Shown here in pieces: positions 19,634 to 28,354 of a stretch of DNA of 64,000 bases (its first letter is position 1; every line of letters begins with the position of its first letter). The position numbers were made by a program, and so were the translations under genes. Origin of the DNA: Streptomyces sp. L2 (GTDB lineage Bacteria > Actinomycetota > Actinomycetes > Streptomycetales > Streptomycetaceae); the NCBI RefSeq assembly GCF_004124325.1, contig NZ_QBDT01000001.1:6200001-6264000 (forward strand), given 5' to 3'. The notes below the pieces were generated by a model. The model saw nothing but the letters and a program-made list of their open reading frames with translations. It was not told where the DNA came from and did no database searches.

Positions 19634-20389
19634 TCAGAACCCGTGCCGCATGCCGCCGTCCACGGGCAGCATGATCCCGGTCAGGTAGGAGGCCGCGGGG
19701 GAGAGCAGGAACGCCGCGGTACGGCCGAACTCCTCGGGCGTGCCGTAGCGGCGCAGCGGGATCCGGGACTCGTTGGCGGCCCGGGTGGCCTCCGGGTCCG
19801 CGGACAGCCCGTCCAGCTCGCGCACGCGGTCCGTGTCGATGCGGGACGGCAGCAGCCCGACCACACGGATGCCGCGCGGCCCCAGCTCGTCGGCGATCGA
19901 CTTCGCGAACCCGGCGAGACCGGGCCGCAGTCCGTTGGACACGGTCAGCGCGGGGATCGGCTCGTGCACCGACGCGGACAGCACGAACCCGATGACACCG
20001 CCCGCCTCCAGCTCGTCCGCGGCCTTGCGGGCGAGCCGGACCGCGCCGAGGAACACGGACTCGAAGGCGTCGCGCCACTGCTCGTCGGTGTTGTCGGCGA
20101 CGAAGCCGGGCGGCGGGCCGCCGACGCTGATGAGCACGCCGTGGAAGCCGCCGAAGTGCTCCCGCGCGGCCGCGACGAGCCGCTCGGGCGCCCCCGCGTC
20201 GGAGTTGTCGACGGCCACGCCCACCGCGTCCGGCCCGAGTTCGGCGGCGGCGTCGGCGACCCGCTTCTCGTCCCGGCCGGTGATCACCACCTTCGCCCCG
20301 TCGGCGACCAGCTCCCGCGCGGCGGCGTTGCCCAGCCCCCGGGTGGCACCCGTGACGACGTACACCCGGTCCTTCAGTCCAAGATCCAT
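19634..20389 (-). CDS. Short-chain dehydrogenase/reductase with non-canonical active site
   Basis: 251 residues. The Rossmann cofactor motif TGATRGLG and later SVGG are present, and the C-terminus SYLTGIMLPVDGGM is FabG-like. The catalytic YxxxK is not visible where expected: the segment after the serine strand (VLSASVHEP) reads ALTVSNGLRPGLAGFA in place of YxxSKAAL. It may use another residue or act as a non-catalytic binding protein. The ATG is 5 bases downstream of the GH15 stop, so the two are one operon. Confidence 0.88.
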   Translation of the reverse strand: MDLGLKDRVYVVTGATRGLGNAAARELVADGAKVVITGRDEKRVADAAAELGPDAVGVAVDNSDAGAPERLVAAAREHFGGFHGVLISVGGPPPGFVADNTDEQWRDAFESVFLGAVRLARKAADELEAGGVIGFVLSASVHEPIPALTVSNGLRPGLAGFAKSIADELGPRGIRVVGLLPSRIDTDRVRELDGLSADPEATRAANESRIPLRRYGTPEEFGRTAAFLLSPAASYLTGIMLPVDGGMRHGF

Positions 20390-20394
20390 GGCCC

Positions 20395-22227
20395 CTATCC
20401 TGCCTTCCCGTCCCCGCCGCCGAACAGGGCGAGCGAGGTGTTCACCAGGGCGATGTGGCTGAACGCCTGCGGGAAGTTGCCCACCTGGCACCCGCCCACC
20501 GGGTCGTACTCCTCGGCCAGCAGCCCGACGTCGTTGACGAGCCCGGCGAGCCGGTCGAACAGCTCGCGCGCCTCCTCCGTACGGCCCGTCAGGTGCAGGG
20601 CGTCGGCGAGCCAGAACGAGCAGGCGAGGAAGGCGCCCTCGCCGGTCCTCGGCAGGCCGTCTACGACCGGGCCGTCGGGGTCCGTGTCGTAGCGGCGCAG
20701 GAAGCCGCCGTGGCCGAGGTCGGCGCGGATCGCGTCGACCGTGCCGGCGACGCGCGGGTCGTCGGGCGGCAGGAAGCCGACGCGGGGGATCAGCAGCAGC
20801 GCGGCGTCCAGTCCGGCCGAGCCGTAGTACTGGGTGAAGGTGTTGCGTGCGGCGTCGTAGCCCTTCTCGCACACCTCGCGGTGCACCTCGTCGCGCAGCG
20901 TGCGCCAGCCCTCCAGGTCACCCCGCAGGTCCGGGTAGCGTTCCAGGGTGCGTACGGCGCGGTCGGCGGCCACCCACACCATCACCTTGGAGTGCACGAA
21001 GTGACGCCGGCCGCCGCGCACCTCCCACAGCCCCTCGTCCGGCTGCCGCCACGCCTTCTCCAGGAACCCCAGGAGCGCGCGCTGCAGGGACCACATGTGC
21101 GGCTTGGTGGGCAGTCCGGAGGCGCGGGCCAGCCACAGGGAGTCCATCACCTCGCCGTACACGTCGAGCTGGAGCTGGTCGACGGCGCCGTTGCCGGTCC
21201 GCACCGGCGTCGAGCCCGCGAACCCGGTCAGCCAGGGCAACTCGGTCTCCGGGAGCCGTCGTTCGCCCGCCACGCCGTACATGATCTGCAGGTCCGCCGG
21301 GTCGCCCGCGACGGCGCGGAGCAGCCAGTCGCGCCATGCCTCGGCCTCGTCCTGGTAGCCGGCGGCCAGCAGGGCGTTGAGGGTCAGGGTGGAGTCGCGC
21401 AGCCAGCAGTAGCGGTAGTCCCAGTTGCGCACGCCGCCCGGCTTCTCCGGCAGCGAGGTGGTGGGGGCGGCGACGATCCCGCCGGTCGGGGCGTAGGTGA
21501 GGGCCTTCAGGGTGATCAGGGAGCGCACGACGGCGTCCCGGTACGGCCCGTCGTAGCGGCAGCGCGCGGCCCAGCGCCGCCAGTCCGTGACGCTGGTGCG
21601 CACCGCCTCGTACGGGTCGATGAGCGGGGGCCGGGGCTCGTGCGAGGGATGCCAGGTGAGCACGAACGCCACCTGTTCGCCGGGTTCGACGGTGAACTCC
21701 GAGTGCGTGCCGAAGTCCTCGCCCCAGGTGCGCACGGCCGGTTCGGACCGCAGCCACACGGAGTCCGGTCCGGCGACGGCGACCCGGTGGCCGTCGGAGC
21801 GGCGCATCCAGGGGACGACCGAGCCGTAGTCGAAGCGCAGCCGCAGCGTGCTGACGACGGTGACGCGCCCGCTGACCCCCTCCACGACGCGTACGACGTC
21901 GGGGGCCCGCTCCCGCTGGGGCATCAGGTCGGTGACGCGCACCGTGCCCTCGCCGGTCTCCCACTCGGTGTCGAGGACCAGCGTGTCGCTCCGGTAGGCG
22001 CGGCGGGTGCAGGTGTCCGCCCCCTTGGGGGCGATCCGCCAGTGGCCGTTGTTCTCGTCGCCCAGGATCCTGGCGAAGCACGCGGCGGAGTCGAACCGGG
22101 GCAGGCACAGCCAGTCGATCGAGCCGTCCCTGCCGACCAGGGCCGCGGTCTGTTCGTCACCGATGAGGGCGTAGTCCTCGATACGCGCGTTCACGGGGTG
22201 CGGCTTCCCGGAGTGGGAGGGGGCCAA
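20395..22227 (-). CDS. GH15 family glycoside hydrolase (trehalase/glucoamylase type)
   Basis: 610 residues. An N-terminal beta-sandwich domain of the trehalase-like type (residues 1-220; YALIGDEQTAALVGRDGSID) precedes an (alpha/alpha)6 barrel. The barrel has GGVRNWDYRYCWLRDSTLTL, FVHSKVMVWVAADRAV and the C-terminal LLAEEYDPVGGCQVGNFPQA with the conserved glutamates of GH15. Mycobacterial members with this architecture hydrolyse trehalose, so trehalose is a reasonable but unproven substrate. No signal peptide, hence cytoplasmic. The upstream DNA contains three GGACGATCA-like boxes. Confidence 0.92.
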   Translation of the reverse strand: MAPSHSGKPHPVNARIEDYALIGDEQTAALVGRDGSIDWLCLPRFDSAACFARILGDENNGHWRIAPKGADTCTRRAYRSDTLVLDTEWETGEGTVRVTDLMPQRERAPDVVRVVEGVSGRVTVVSTLRLRFDYGSVVPWMRRSDGHRVAVAGPDSVWLRSEPAVRTWGEDFGTHSEFTVEPGEQVAFVLTWHPSHEPRPPLIDPYEAVRTSVTDWRRWAARCRYDGPYRDAVVRSLITLKALTYAPTGGIVAAPTTSLPEKPGGVRNWDYRYCWLRDSTLTLNALLAAGYQDEAEAWRDWLLRAVAGDPADLQIMYGVAGERRLPETELPWLTGFAGSTPVRTGNGAVDQLQLDVYGEVMDSLWLARASGLPTKPHMWSLQRALLGFLEKAWRQPDEGLWEVRGGRRHFVHSKVMVWVAADRAVRTLERYPDLRGDLEGWRTLRDEVHREVCEKGYDAARNTFTQYYGSAGLDAALLLIPRVGFLPPDDPRVAGTVDAIRADLGHGGFLRRYDTDPDGPVVDGLPRTGEGAFLACSFWLADALHLTGRTEEARELFDRLAGLVNDVGLLAEEYDPVGGCQVGNFPQAFSHIALVNTSLALFGGGDGKAG

Positions 22228-22249
22228 TCAGGTGGTGGGCCGGGGGAGT

Positions 22250-22412
22250 GACGGGGACCGGACGATCATCCGGGGGGACCCGGCACCGGCCCGGGGAGTG
22301 ACGGTCGGGGACGATCACTCCGGGGGACGCTGGACACGGGACGCCGGGCCGGGGGGTGCCGGGTTCGGGACGATCAGCCCGGGGCGCCGGACGCCGGGCC
22401 GGGGGGTGCCGG
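22250..22412. repeat. Imperfect direct repeats upstream of the GH15 gene
   Basis: GGACGCCGGGCCGGGGGGTG occurs at about 22339 and again at about 22388, and ACGATCA followed by a CCGGGG-like stretch occurs three times (GATC at 22264, 22313, 22372). The repeats run into the 3' end of the adjacent small gene, where they encode its Pro/Gly/Ala tail. Confidence 0.6.
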
Positions 22413-22676
22413 CGCGGAGACCGTCGCCCCCGGTCCCGAGAAGACCACGCCCGGGCCGGACGGCGCCCGGTTGAGCACCCACAGGCCGATCAGGACCGCC
22501 ACGGCGAAGACGACCGCGACGAGGACGGCGAGGACGAGACGGCGGCGGCGTTCGCGGCGCAGCCATTCCCCGCGGGCCGTGCGGTAGGCGTCGGGGGCGG
22601 CGTGCACCCCGCCGGCCAGCGCGGCGAGCGCGTCCGCGAGGTCCCGCTCGGTGCGGTCAGGGCCGGTGTCGTTCAT
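22374..22676 (-). CDS. Small single-pass membrane protein downstream of sigma factor
   Basis: 100 residues. A short soluble N-domain (residues 1-45; TERDLADALAALAGGVHAAP) leads to RRERRRR and one membrane helix (LVLAVLVAVVFAVAVLIGLW), then a Pro/Gly/Ala tail. The layout is like a minimal anti-sigma factor, but I see no zinc HxxxCxxC motif, so the regulatory role is inference from position. Its ATG overlaps the sigma factor stop by 4 bases. Confidence 0.75.
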   Translation of the reverse strand: MNDTGPDRTERDLADALAALAGGVHAAPDAYRTARGEWLRRERRRRLVLAVLVAVVFAVAVLIGLWVLNRAPSGPGVVFSGPGATVSAPAPPGPASGAPG

Positions 22677-23239
22677 CGCCGGGCCTCCATCGCCTGGGTC
22701 AGGGCGGCGATGCCGCGTGAGGTGTGGGTCTTGACCGAGCCGCAGGAGATGCCCATCGCCGCGGCGATCTCGCTCTCCTTCAGGCCGAGCCAGTGCCGCA
22801 GCACCAGCGCCTCGCGCTGCCGGGCGGGCAGCTGCTGCAGCGCGCCGATCAGTACGCGCTGGTCGTCGTGGAGCAGCGCGGTGCTCTCGGCGGAGGCCAC
22901 CGGCTCGGGCACCGGCTGCTCCTCGTGCCGGCGGGCCACCTGGAGGTGGCGTATCCGCATCCGGGTCAGATTGCAGACGGTGGAGCGCAGATAGGCCTCG
23001 GCGGCCTCGGTGTCCCTGAGGCGCCGCCACTTGCGGTAGATCTGGTAGTACGCCTCGGCGACCACGTTCTCCGGGTCGTCGGCGCCGAGCAGCACGGCGA
23101 GCCGCAGCATCGAGGTGTAGTGCCGCTCGAACAGCCGGGCGACCCCGGCCTCGCGCTCCACGTCGGCCGGGTCGGCGGCCGCGGGGGCCAGGGATGCCGG
23201 CGCGGGCGTGCCGGCGCCGGGTCTCAGGTGCTGTCTCAC
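22673..23239 (-). CDS. ECF-type (SigE-like) RNA polymerase sigma factor
   Basis: 188 residues. Region 2 is visible as FERHYTSMLRLAVLLGADDP followed by VAEAYYQIYRKW and RSTVCNLTRMRIRHLQVARR. Region 4 is LQQLPARQREALVLRHWLGL followed by IAAAMGISCGSVKTHTSRGI, a helix-turn-helix for the -35 element. The GTG start overlaps the symporter stop (GTGA), giving a Pro/Ala-rich 30-residue leader. The stop overlaps the next small membrane protein gene, so three genes are translationally coupled. The role of a sigma factor inside a transporter operon is not evident. Confidence 0.9.
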   Translation of the reverse strand: MRQHLRPGAGTPAPASLAPAAADPADVEREAGVARLFERHYTSMLRLAVLLGADDPENVVAEAYYQIYRKWRRLRDTEAAEAYLRSTVCNLTRMRIRHLQVARRHEEQPVPEPVASAESTALLHDDQRVLIGALQQLPARQREALVLRHWLGLKESEIAAAMGISCGSVKTHTSRGIAALTQAMEARR

Positions 23240-24777
23240 GGGTTGTTCGCTCCCGTCTCGGGGCGCCGCCGGACGGTCAGGCGCGCGGGCAGGTCGGTCA
23301 GATCGGCGCCGCGCGGGACGCCCAGCCGGGCCAGAACCGGGGTCGTGGCCACGGCGACGAGCAGGTTGAGCGCCAGGGCGAGGAGACCCGCGTAGACGGC
23401 GGGCGCCCCGCTGCCCAGCGGAACGATCGGCGAGAAGCCCTGCCGGACCACCAGGAACGTGCCGGCCAGCATGCCCGCGCCCCAGCCGGCCAGCAGCGCC
23501 CGCGGATGCAGCCACCGGGTGTAGAGGCCGACCGCCACCGCCGGGAAGATCTGCAGGATCCACACCCCGCCGAGCAGTTGCAGGTTGATCGCGTCCTGGT
23601 CGCGGAGCCCGAACACGAACGCCACCGCGCCCACCTTCGCGGTCAGCGACACCGTCTTGGCGATGCGCACCTGCCGTTTGGGCGTGGCCGTCGGGTGCAC
23701 GTACTCGACGTAGACGTTGCGGACGAAGCTGGTGGCGGCCGCGATCGACATCACCGCGGCCGGCACCAGCGCGCCGACCGTGATCGCACCGAACACCAGC
23801 CCGGCCAGCGGCCCGGGCATCAGCCGGTCCACCAGCATCGGTACGGCCGCCTCCGCGTTGCCCTTGGGCGCCCGCACCCCGGCGGCGAGGGCCGCGATGC
23901 CGAGGAAGCCGAACATCGCGAGCAGCCCGATCCAGGCGGGCAGGGCCACGGTCGTCCGGCGCAGGGTCCGCGGGCCGTCCGCGGCGAAGCCGACGGTCAG
24001 CACGTGCGGGTACATCAGCAGGGCGAGCGCGGAGCCGAGCGCGAGCGTGGCGTACGCCGGCTGCTGTGCGGGGGTGAGCAGCAGCGCGGGCCCGCCCAGC
24101 CGGCGCGCCGCCCCGTCGAACACGCCGCCCGGGCCGTGGAAGCGCTCCAGGACCAGCCAGGTCACGGCCGTGAGGGAGACGAAGACGGCCACGGCCTTCA
24201 GCGCCGAGATGACGGTAGGCGCCCGCAGCCCGTGCCGGTACGTGGCCACCGCGAGCCCCGCGAACAGCGCCACCATCACCAGGTCCCCGGTCGCGCCCCG
24301 CGGGTACACGCCCCCGGCCGCGAGCACGGCCCGGATGCCGAGCAGTTGCAGCGCCAGGTACGGCATCGTCGCCAGGATGCCGGTCAGCGCGACGACCAGG
24401 GCGAGGGGCGGGGAGCCGTACCGGCCGCGCACGAAGTCGGCGACGGTGATGTAGCCGTGCCGGCGGGCCACCGTCCACAGCCGGCCCAGCAGCACGAAGG
24501 CGAGCGGGCACATGATCACCGTGTACGGCACGGCGAAGAAGGCGGGCGCGCCGTTGCCGTAGGCCAGGCCGGGGATGGCGGTGAAGGTGTAGGCGGTGAA
24601 CATCGTGCCGCCCAGCAGCAGCCAGATCCAGCCCGTGCCCAGGCTGCGGTCGGCCAGCGCCCAGCCCTCCAAAGACGGCAGCCGGTCGCTGGGGCGTAGC
24701 CGGCGCGCGGTCACGGCGAGCAGCGACGCCCCGCCGATCACGGCGAGGAAGGTCGCCGCGGTGGCGCCATCGGCCAT
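23236..24777 (-). CDS. Sodium:solute symporter family (SSF) permease
   Basis: 513 residues with about 13 hydrophobic helices. The order and spacing match the SSF/SSS fold: SLGTGWIWLLLGGTMFTAYT (helix 1-2 substrate region), RHGYITVADFVRGRYGSPPL (the family R-x-x-T-x-x-D-F loop), and AITVGALVPAAVMSIAAATS with the SIAAATSFVRNVY stretch common to pantothenate/carboxylate symporters. The substrate is unknown. First gene of a coupled three-gene unit with a sigma factor. Confidence 0.9.
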   Translation of the reverse strand: MADGATAATFLAVIGGASLLAVTARRLRPSDRLPSLEGWALADRSLGTGWIWLLLGGTMFTAYTFTAIPGLAYGNGAPAFFAVPYTVIMCPLAFVLLGRLWTVARRHGYITVADFVRGRYGSPPLALVVALTGILATMPYLALQLLGIRAVLAAGGVYPRGATGDLVMVALFAGLAVATYRHGLRAPTVISALKAVAVFVSLTAVTWLVLERFHGPGGVFDGAARRLGGPALLLTPAQQPAYATLALGSALALLMYPHVLTVGFAADGPRTLRRTTVALPAWIGLLAMFGFLGIAALAAGVRAPKGNAEAAVPMLVDRLMPGPLAGLVFGAITVGALVPAAVMSIAAATSFVRNVYVEYVHPTATPKRQVRIAKTVSLTAKVGAVAFVFGLRDQDAINLQLLGGVWILQIFPAVAVGLYTRWLHPRALLAGWGAGMLAGTFLVVRQGFSPIVPLGSGAPAVYAGLLALALNLLVAVATTPVLARLGVPRGADLTDLPARLTVRRRPETGANNP

Positions 24778-24808
24778 GGGTCACCGTCCCTGGTTGTGCC
24801 CTCCCCGG

Positions 24809-24899
24809 AGAGTTGCGCGGGGGCCGCGTCCGGAGGACAGGAAGCCGGCGGGTGCTCGCGGCGCGCGCCACGGCCCGGCCCCCGGCGGGGCGCAACTCT
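24809..24899. other. Gap with inverted repeat upstream of the symporter
   Basis: The 431-base gap 24778-25208 holds no supportable gene. AGAGTTGCGC at 24809 and its complement GCGCAACTCT at 24890 form a perfect 10-base inverted repeat across 71 bases, just before the symporter start and possibly regulatory. The rest of the gap is the 40-base tandem repeat listed next. Confidence 0.4.
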
Positions 24900-25062
24900 T
24901 CCACAGACCGGCGGCCGGGGGGAGGGGAGCGCAGGTCACGGCACGGTGGGGTCGCCGGTGGCTACGGTGTGTCGTGGGCGCGGGGACGGGCTCTGGCGGC
25001 TCTGGCGCGGTCGGCGAGCTTATGCCGGGCGGGCTGACTGACGGGTGGCTGGGCGGCGGTCA

Positions 25063-25189
25063 GACCGTGGCTTGTTCGCGCGTGGCCCGTCCAACTAGTG
25101 GCGACCGTGGCTTGTTCGCGCGTGGCCCGTCCAACTAGTGGCGACCGTGGCTTGTTCGCGCGTGGCCCGTCCAACTAGTGGCGACCGTG
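25063..25189. repeat. Perfect 40-bp tandem repeat, 3.2 copies
   Basis: Units at 25063-25102, 25103-25142 and 25143-25182 are identical (GACCGTGGCTTGTTCGCGCG, then TGGCCCGTCCAACTAGTGGC), followed by a 7-base partial. They start 20 bases past the SURF1 stop, in the 3' untranslated part of that gene. No spacers, so not a CRISPR array. The identity of copies indicates recent expansion. Confidence 0.95.
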
Positions 25190-25208
25190 TCCCGTCCGAT
25201 CGTGCCCG

Positions 25209-26042
25209 TCAGACCGTGGCCTTGTCCGTCTCCGCCGGCCCTGCCGGCCCCGGCGTCTCCGCCGTGTCCTCGGGCGTCTTCTGGGCCGCCTTCTCCTCGC
25301 GGTCGCGGATCTCGCGGCGCAGCAGGAACCACCAGCCGACCGGTACCGCCGCGGCGAACAGCCACCACTGGAGCATGTACGCGTAGTTCAGCGGGGCGTC
25401 CTCGCTGCCGGGGTCGGAGATCTGCTCCGGGGAGCCGCCCTTGGGCTCCGGCGCGATCTGCTCGACGTAGCCGCCCAGCACGCGTGCGTGCAGCCGCCGG
25501 GCTTCCTCCGCGCTGTTGATCAGCATGATCTGCCGGTCGGGGAGGCCCTGGACGTTCTTGATGCCGCTCGCCGCGGTCGTCTCGTCCGCCATCAGCCGGC
25601 CCTTGATCGTGGTCCGCCCGGCGGGCGGCGCGGGGATCTTCGGGAACGCGGTCTGCGCGCCGTTCGCGGGGATCCAGCCCCGGTTGACCAGCAGCACCTT
25701 GCCGTCGTCGAGGACGAACGGGGTCAGGACGTGGAAGCCGACCTGGTCGTCGGAGTTGGTGCGGCGCCGGACCACCTGTTCGTGGGCGGTGTCGAAGGTG
25801 CCCGTCGCGGTGACCGTCCGGTACTTCTCGGTGCGGGTCACGGCGTGGCCGGGGGAGGACAGCTCCTCGACCGGGACCGGCTTGGCGTGCAGCGCCGAGG
25901 AGACCAGGTTGTTGCGTGCGGTGCGCTCGTCGTACCGGTGCCCCTGCCAGAAGCCGAGCCTGATCATCGTCGGGATCAGCGCGATCGCGACGAGGGTGAG
26001 GATCACCCACTGGCGGCTCAGCAGGAAGCGGTAACGGTGCAC
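25209..26042 (-). CDS. SURF1 family cytochrome oxidase assembly protein
   Basis: 277 residues. SURF1 proteins assist heme A insertion into the aa3 cytochrome c oxidase. The topology is classical: an N-terminal membrane helix (WVILTLVAIALIPTMIRLGF) followed by WQGHRYDER, a large extracytoplasmic domain with VLLVNRGWIP, and a C-terminal helix (YMLQWWLFAAAVPVGWWFLL). The tail is charged and Ala/Glu-rich. GTG 26042 begins VHRYRFLLSRQW directly before helix 1 and is the natural start, although an open frame runs further upstream. Confidence 0.92.
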   Translation of the reverse strand: MHRYRFLLSRQWVILTLVAIALIPTMIRLGFWQGHRYDERTARNNLVSSALHAKPVPVEELSSPGHAVTRTEKYRTVTATGTFDTAHEQVVRRRTNSDDQVGFHVLTPFVLDDGKVLLVNRGWIPANGAQTAFPKIPAPPAGRTTIKGRLMADETTAASGIKNVQGLPDRQIMLINSAEEARRLHARVLGGYVEQIAPEPKGGSPEQISDPGSEDAPLNYAYMLQWWLFAAAVPVGWWFLLRREIRDREEKAAQKTPEDTAETPGPAGPAETDKATV

Positions 26043-26091
26043 CCCACGACGGTACCTCCGGGTCGTGGGGCGCATGCGCGCGGGTACCGGG

Positions 26092-26325
26092 TCACACCCG
26101 GTCCACGACCCCCGTCTTCCCGTCGGCCCGGGCGCAGTGCGCGCCGCAGTACCAGGTGCCGTCGGCCTCCACGCCCTGGCCGATGATCTGCACCCGGCAG
26201 TGCTCGCAGATGGGGGCCATGCGGTGGATCGCACAGGAGAAGCAGTCGAAGACGTGCACCGCGCCCTGCGCGTGCACCTCGAACGTCATTCCGTAGTCAT
26301 TGCCGCAAACTTCGCATTTCGCCAT
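26092..26325 (-). CDS. Small zinc-ribbon protein
   Basis: 77 residues with eight cysteines in pairs: CEVCGND, CFSCAIH, CEHCRVQ and CGAHCAR, plus histidines. This suggests two zinc-ribbon knuckles. It is conserved in actinobacteria to my knowledge, but without a known function. Located between SURF1 and the exonuclease on the same strand. ATG 26325 gives MAKCEVCGNDYG; the next upstream gene ends 115 bases away. Confidence 0.85.
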   Translation of the reverse strand: MAKCEVCGNDYGMTFEVHAQGAVHVFDCFSCAIHRMAPICEHCRVQIIGQGVEADGTWYCGAHCARADGKTGVVDRV

Positions 26326-26440
26326 GCGCCACAGGGTGAGCCGTCACCGGTGCCCGGGCGAGCGGGCGCCGGGCGAGTCGCGCGGCAATCACCCATCCGT
26401 ACGGTCGACCGCCTTCGCCCTGTCAGCCGTGCCGGCGCTG

Positions 26441-27433
26441 TCAGCCGTCGGCGGGCTCGACGTCCCTCAGGAGCTGCCCGAAAGCCGCCTCGTCCACGAT
26501 CGGGGTGCCGTACTGCCGCGCCTTGACGGTCTTCGAGGTGCCCGCCCCGGGGTCGTTGGTGACCAGCAGGCTGGTCAGCCGGGACAGGCTCGTCGCCACG
26601 TGCAGCCCGGCCTCGACGGCCCGGTCCTCCAGCAGCTCCCGGTCGACGGAGGTGTCGCCGGAGAATGCCACCCGCATGCCCTGTTTGAGTCGTTTGCCCT
26701 CTTCGTAGCGGCCCGGGTTGGGGTGCGGGCAGGCCGGGCGCTTTCGGGACGGCCGCCAACTGCCCGGCCGGTAGCCGCCGTAGCCCCCGCTCGCCTGGTG
26801 GCCGATCCGGGGCGTGTCCGACCACTCCGTCAGCGGCCGGCACTCCAGCAGCGGCAGCCGTACGCCGCTCGCCGCCGCGCTGCGCAGGCTGGGCCGGAAC
26901 GCCTCCGCGAGCACCCGCGCGTCGTCCAGCGCGTGGTGCGCCCGCTGCTGGACGACCCCGAAGTACGCCGCCAGCGACTCCAGCTTGTGGTTGGGCAGCG
27001 GCAGCCCCAGCTCCTTGGAGAGCGCGATGGTGCACAGCCGCTGCCGCACCGGCGCCTGGCGCTTCGCGCGCGCGTACTCCCGCGCGATCATCTGCCAGTC
27101 GAAGACCGCGTTGTGCGCGACGAGGACCCGGCCGTCGAGCCGGGCGGAGAACTCCTCGGCGATGTCCGGGAACAGCGGCGCCCCTTCGAGCGCCTCACTC
27201 GTCAGACCGTGTATCCACACGGGTCCCGGATCGCGCTCCGGGTTGACCAGCGTGTACCAGTGGTCCTCCACCTCGCCGCGCGCGTCCAGCCGGTAGACGG
27301 CCGCCGAGATGATCCGGTCGTCCCGGGCCAGGCCGGTGGTCTCCACGTCAACGACCGCGTATCCCTGGGGATACGCGGCCGGCCACTGGGTGGGGGAGGA
27401 CACTGCGGTCGCACGGTCGTCGAGCATGGTCAC
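26441..27433 (-). CDS. DEDDh 3'-5' exonuclease with C-terminal BRCT domain
   Basis: 330 residues. The exonuclease domain (about 22-190) has ExoI VVDVETTGL, ExoII VAHNAVFDW and ExoIII HHALDDARV, the DnaQ/epsilon family acidic set with histidine. After a linker, a BRCT domain (about 245-325) reads KQGMRVAFSGDTSVDRELLE and later TSLLVTNDPGAGTSKTVKAR. The pairing suggests DNA repair or replication processing rather than the Pol III core. Start may be GTG 27433 or ATG 27427 (MLDDRATAV). Confidence 0.92.
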   Translation of the reverse strand: MTMLDDRATAVSSPTQWPAAYPQGYAVVDVETTGLARDDRIISAAVYRLDARGEVEDHWYTLVNPERDPGPVWIHGLTSEALEGAPLFPDIAEEFSARLDGRVLVAHNAVFDWQMIAREYARAKRQAPVRQRLCTIALSKELGLPLPNHKLESLAAYFGVVQQRAHHALDDARVLAEAFRPSLRSAAASGVRLPLLECRPLTEWSDTPRIGHQASGGYGGYRPGSWRPSRKRPACPHPNPGRYEEGKRLKQGMRVAFSGDTSVDRELLEDRAVEAGLHVATSLSRLTSLLVTNDPGAGTSKTVKARQYGTPIVDEAAFGQLLRDVEPADG

Positions 27434-27673
27434 TGAGGATACGGGCCACGACTGACAGCCCCGCCCCCCAGGTACCGGCTGGGCATGAACTGTCGTACAC
27501 GTGGACGCCTTTCACGGGCGTACACGCGCGTGTGTGCGGTCACCGCCGGCGCCGTGCGCGGCTCCGCGTGTGTGCGGTCCACCTCCGGCTCCACCCCCGC
27601 TCCGCGCGTGTGGGCAGGCGCCCGCCAGGCAGGCGCCCGCCGGGCACCACGCGCGTGGGCTCGGGCCCGCCGG

Positions 27674-28300
27674 TCAGCCTCCGTCCCCCGCGAGCAGCCC
27701 CCGCACCAGGGCCCGTACCGACGTCATGAACAGCCGGTCCGCCGCCGGCGGGCGGGACAGTGCACGGGCCAGGGCCGGGTCGTCCCCGGCTGCCTCGGCA
27801 CGCCACAGCTCCTCGCCGCCGGGATGCTGCGCCGGGGCGCGCTCCCGGTTCCGCTCGACCAGCACATGGCCGACGACCTGGAACTGCACGGCCCGCACGA
27901 ACTCGGCCGCCCGCCCGCCGCGCAGCCCCGCCGCGTGCGCCTCGCGCACCAGGGCCTGCTGGGCCGGCAGGAACATGCGGTCGGTCAGCCCGCGTTCGTG
28001 CACCAGCGCCACCAGGTGCGGGTGGTCGCGCAACTGCCGGCGCAGCGCCCGCGCGACGGAGACGACCCGCTGCTCCGGCGTACGCCCGCGCGGACGGATT
28101 TCACCGAGGTCGGCCACCGTGCGCTCCACCAGGGCGTCGAGCAGCGCCTCGCGGCCCCCGACGTGCCAGTAGATCGACGTGACGGCGGTGCCCAGCCCGG
28201 CGGCCAGCCCGCGCATGGTGAGGGCGCCCGGACCCTGCCGCTTCACCAGCTCCGCGGCGGCCGCCAGCACCTCCTCGCGGGACAGCGCGCCTCTCGCCAT
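27674..28300 (-). CDS. TetR family transcriptional regulator
   Basis: 208 residues. N-terminal helix-turn-helix: LSREEVLAAAAELVKRQGPG, then LTMRGLAAGLGTAVTSIYWH, then VGGREALLDALVERTV. The C-terminal ligand domain (TetR_C-like, residues 80-205) is unrelated to named members that I recognise. ATG 28300 has GGGGG 6 bases upstream; another ATG lies 6 bases before it. It is divergent from the ADC-fold gene, with a perfect 7-3-7 palindrome between the two starts, so it very likely represses the catabolic cluster and itself. Confidence 0.9.
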   Translation of the reverse strand: MARGALSREEVLAAAAELVKRQGPGALTMRGLAAGLGTAVTSIYWHVGGREALLDALVERTVADLGEIRPRGRTPEQRVVSVARALRRQLRDHPHLVALVHERGLTDRMFLPAQQALVREAHAAGLRGGRAAEFVRAVQFQVVGHVLVERNRERAPAQHPGGEELWRAEAAGDDPALARALSRPPAADRLFMTSVRALVRGLLAGDGG

Positions 28301-28354
28301 GTTCATCCCCCTCGCACCTTTTCGTGCGGCCGTATTTACCCGGCACGGACTCTG

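Noticed and set aside
20455..22251. 598-codon plus-strand open frame
   Set aside because: Lies opposite the GH15 gene, which has clear catalytic motifs; the plus frame has none.
25063..25189. CRISPR array
   Set aside because: The units are contiguous with no spacers and there are no cas genes.
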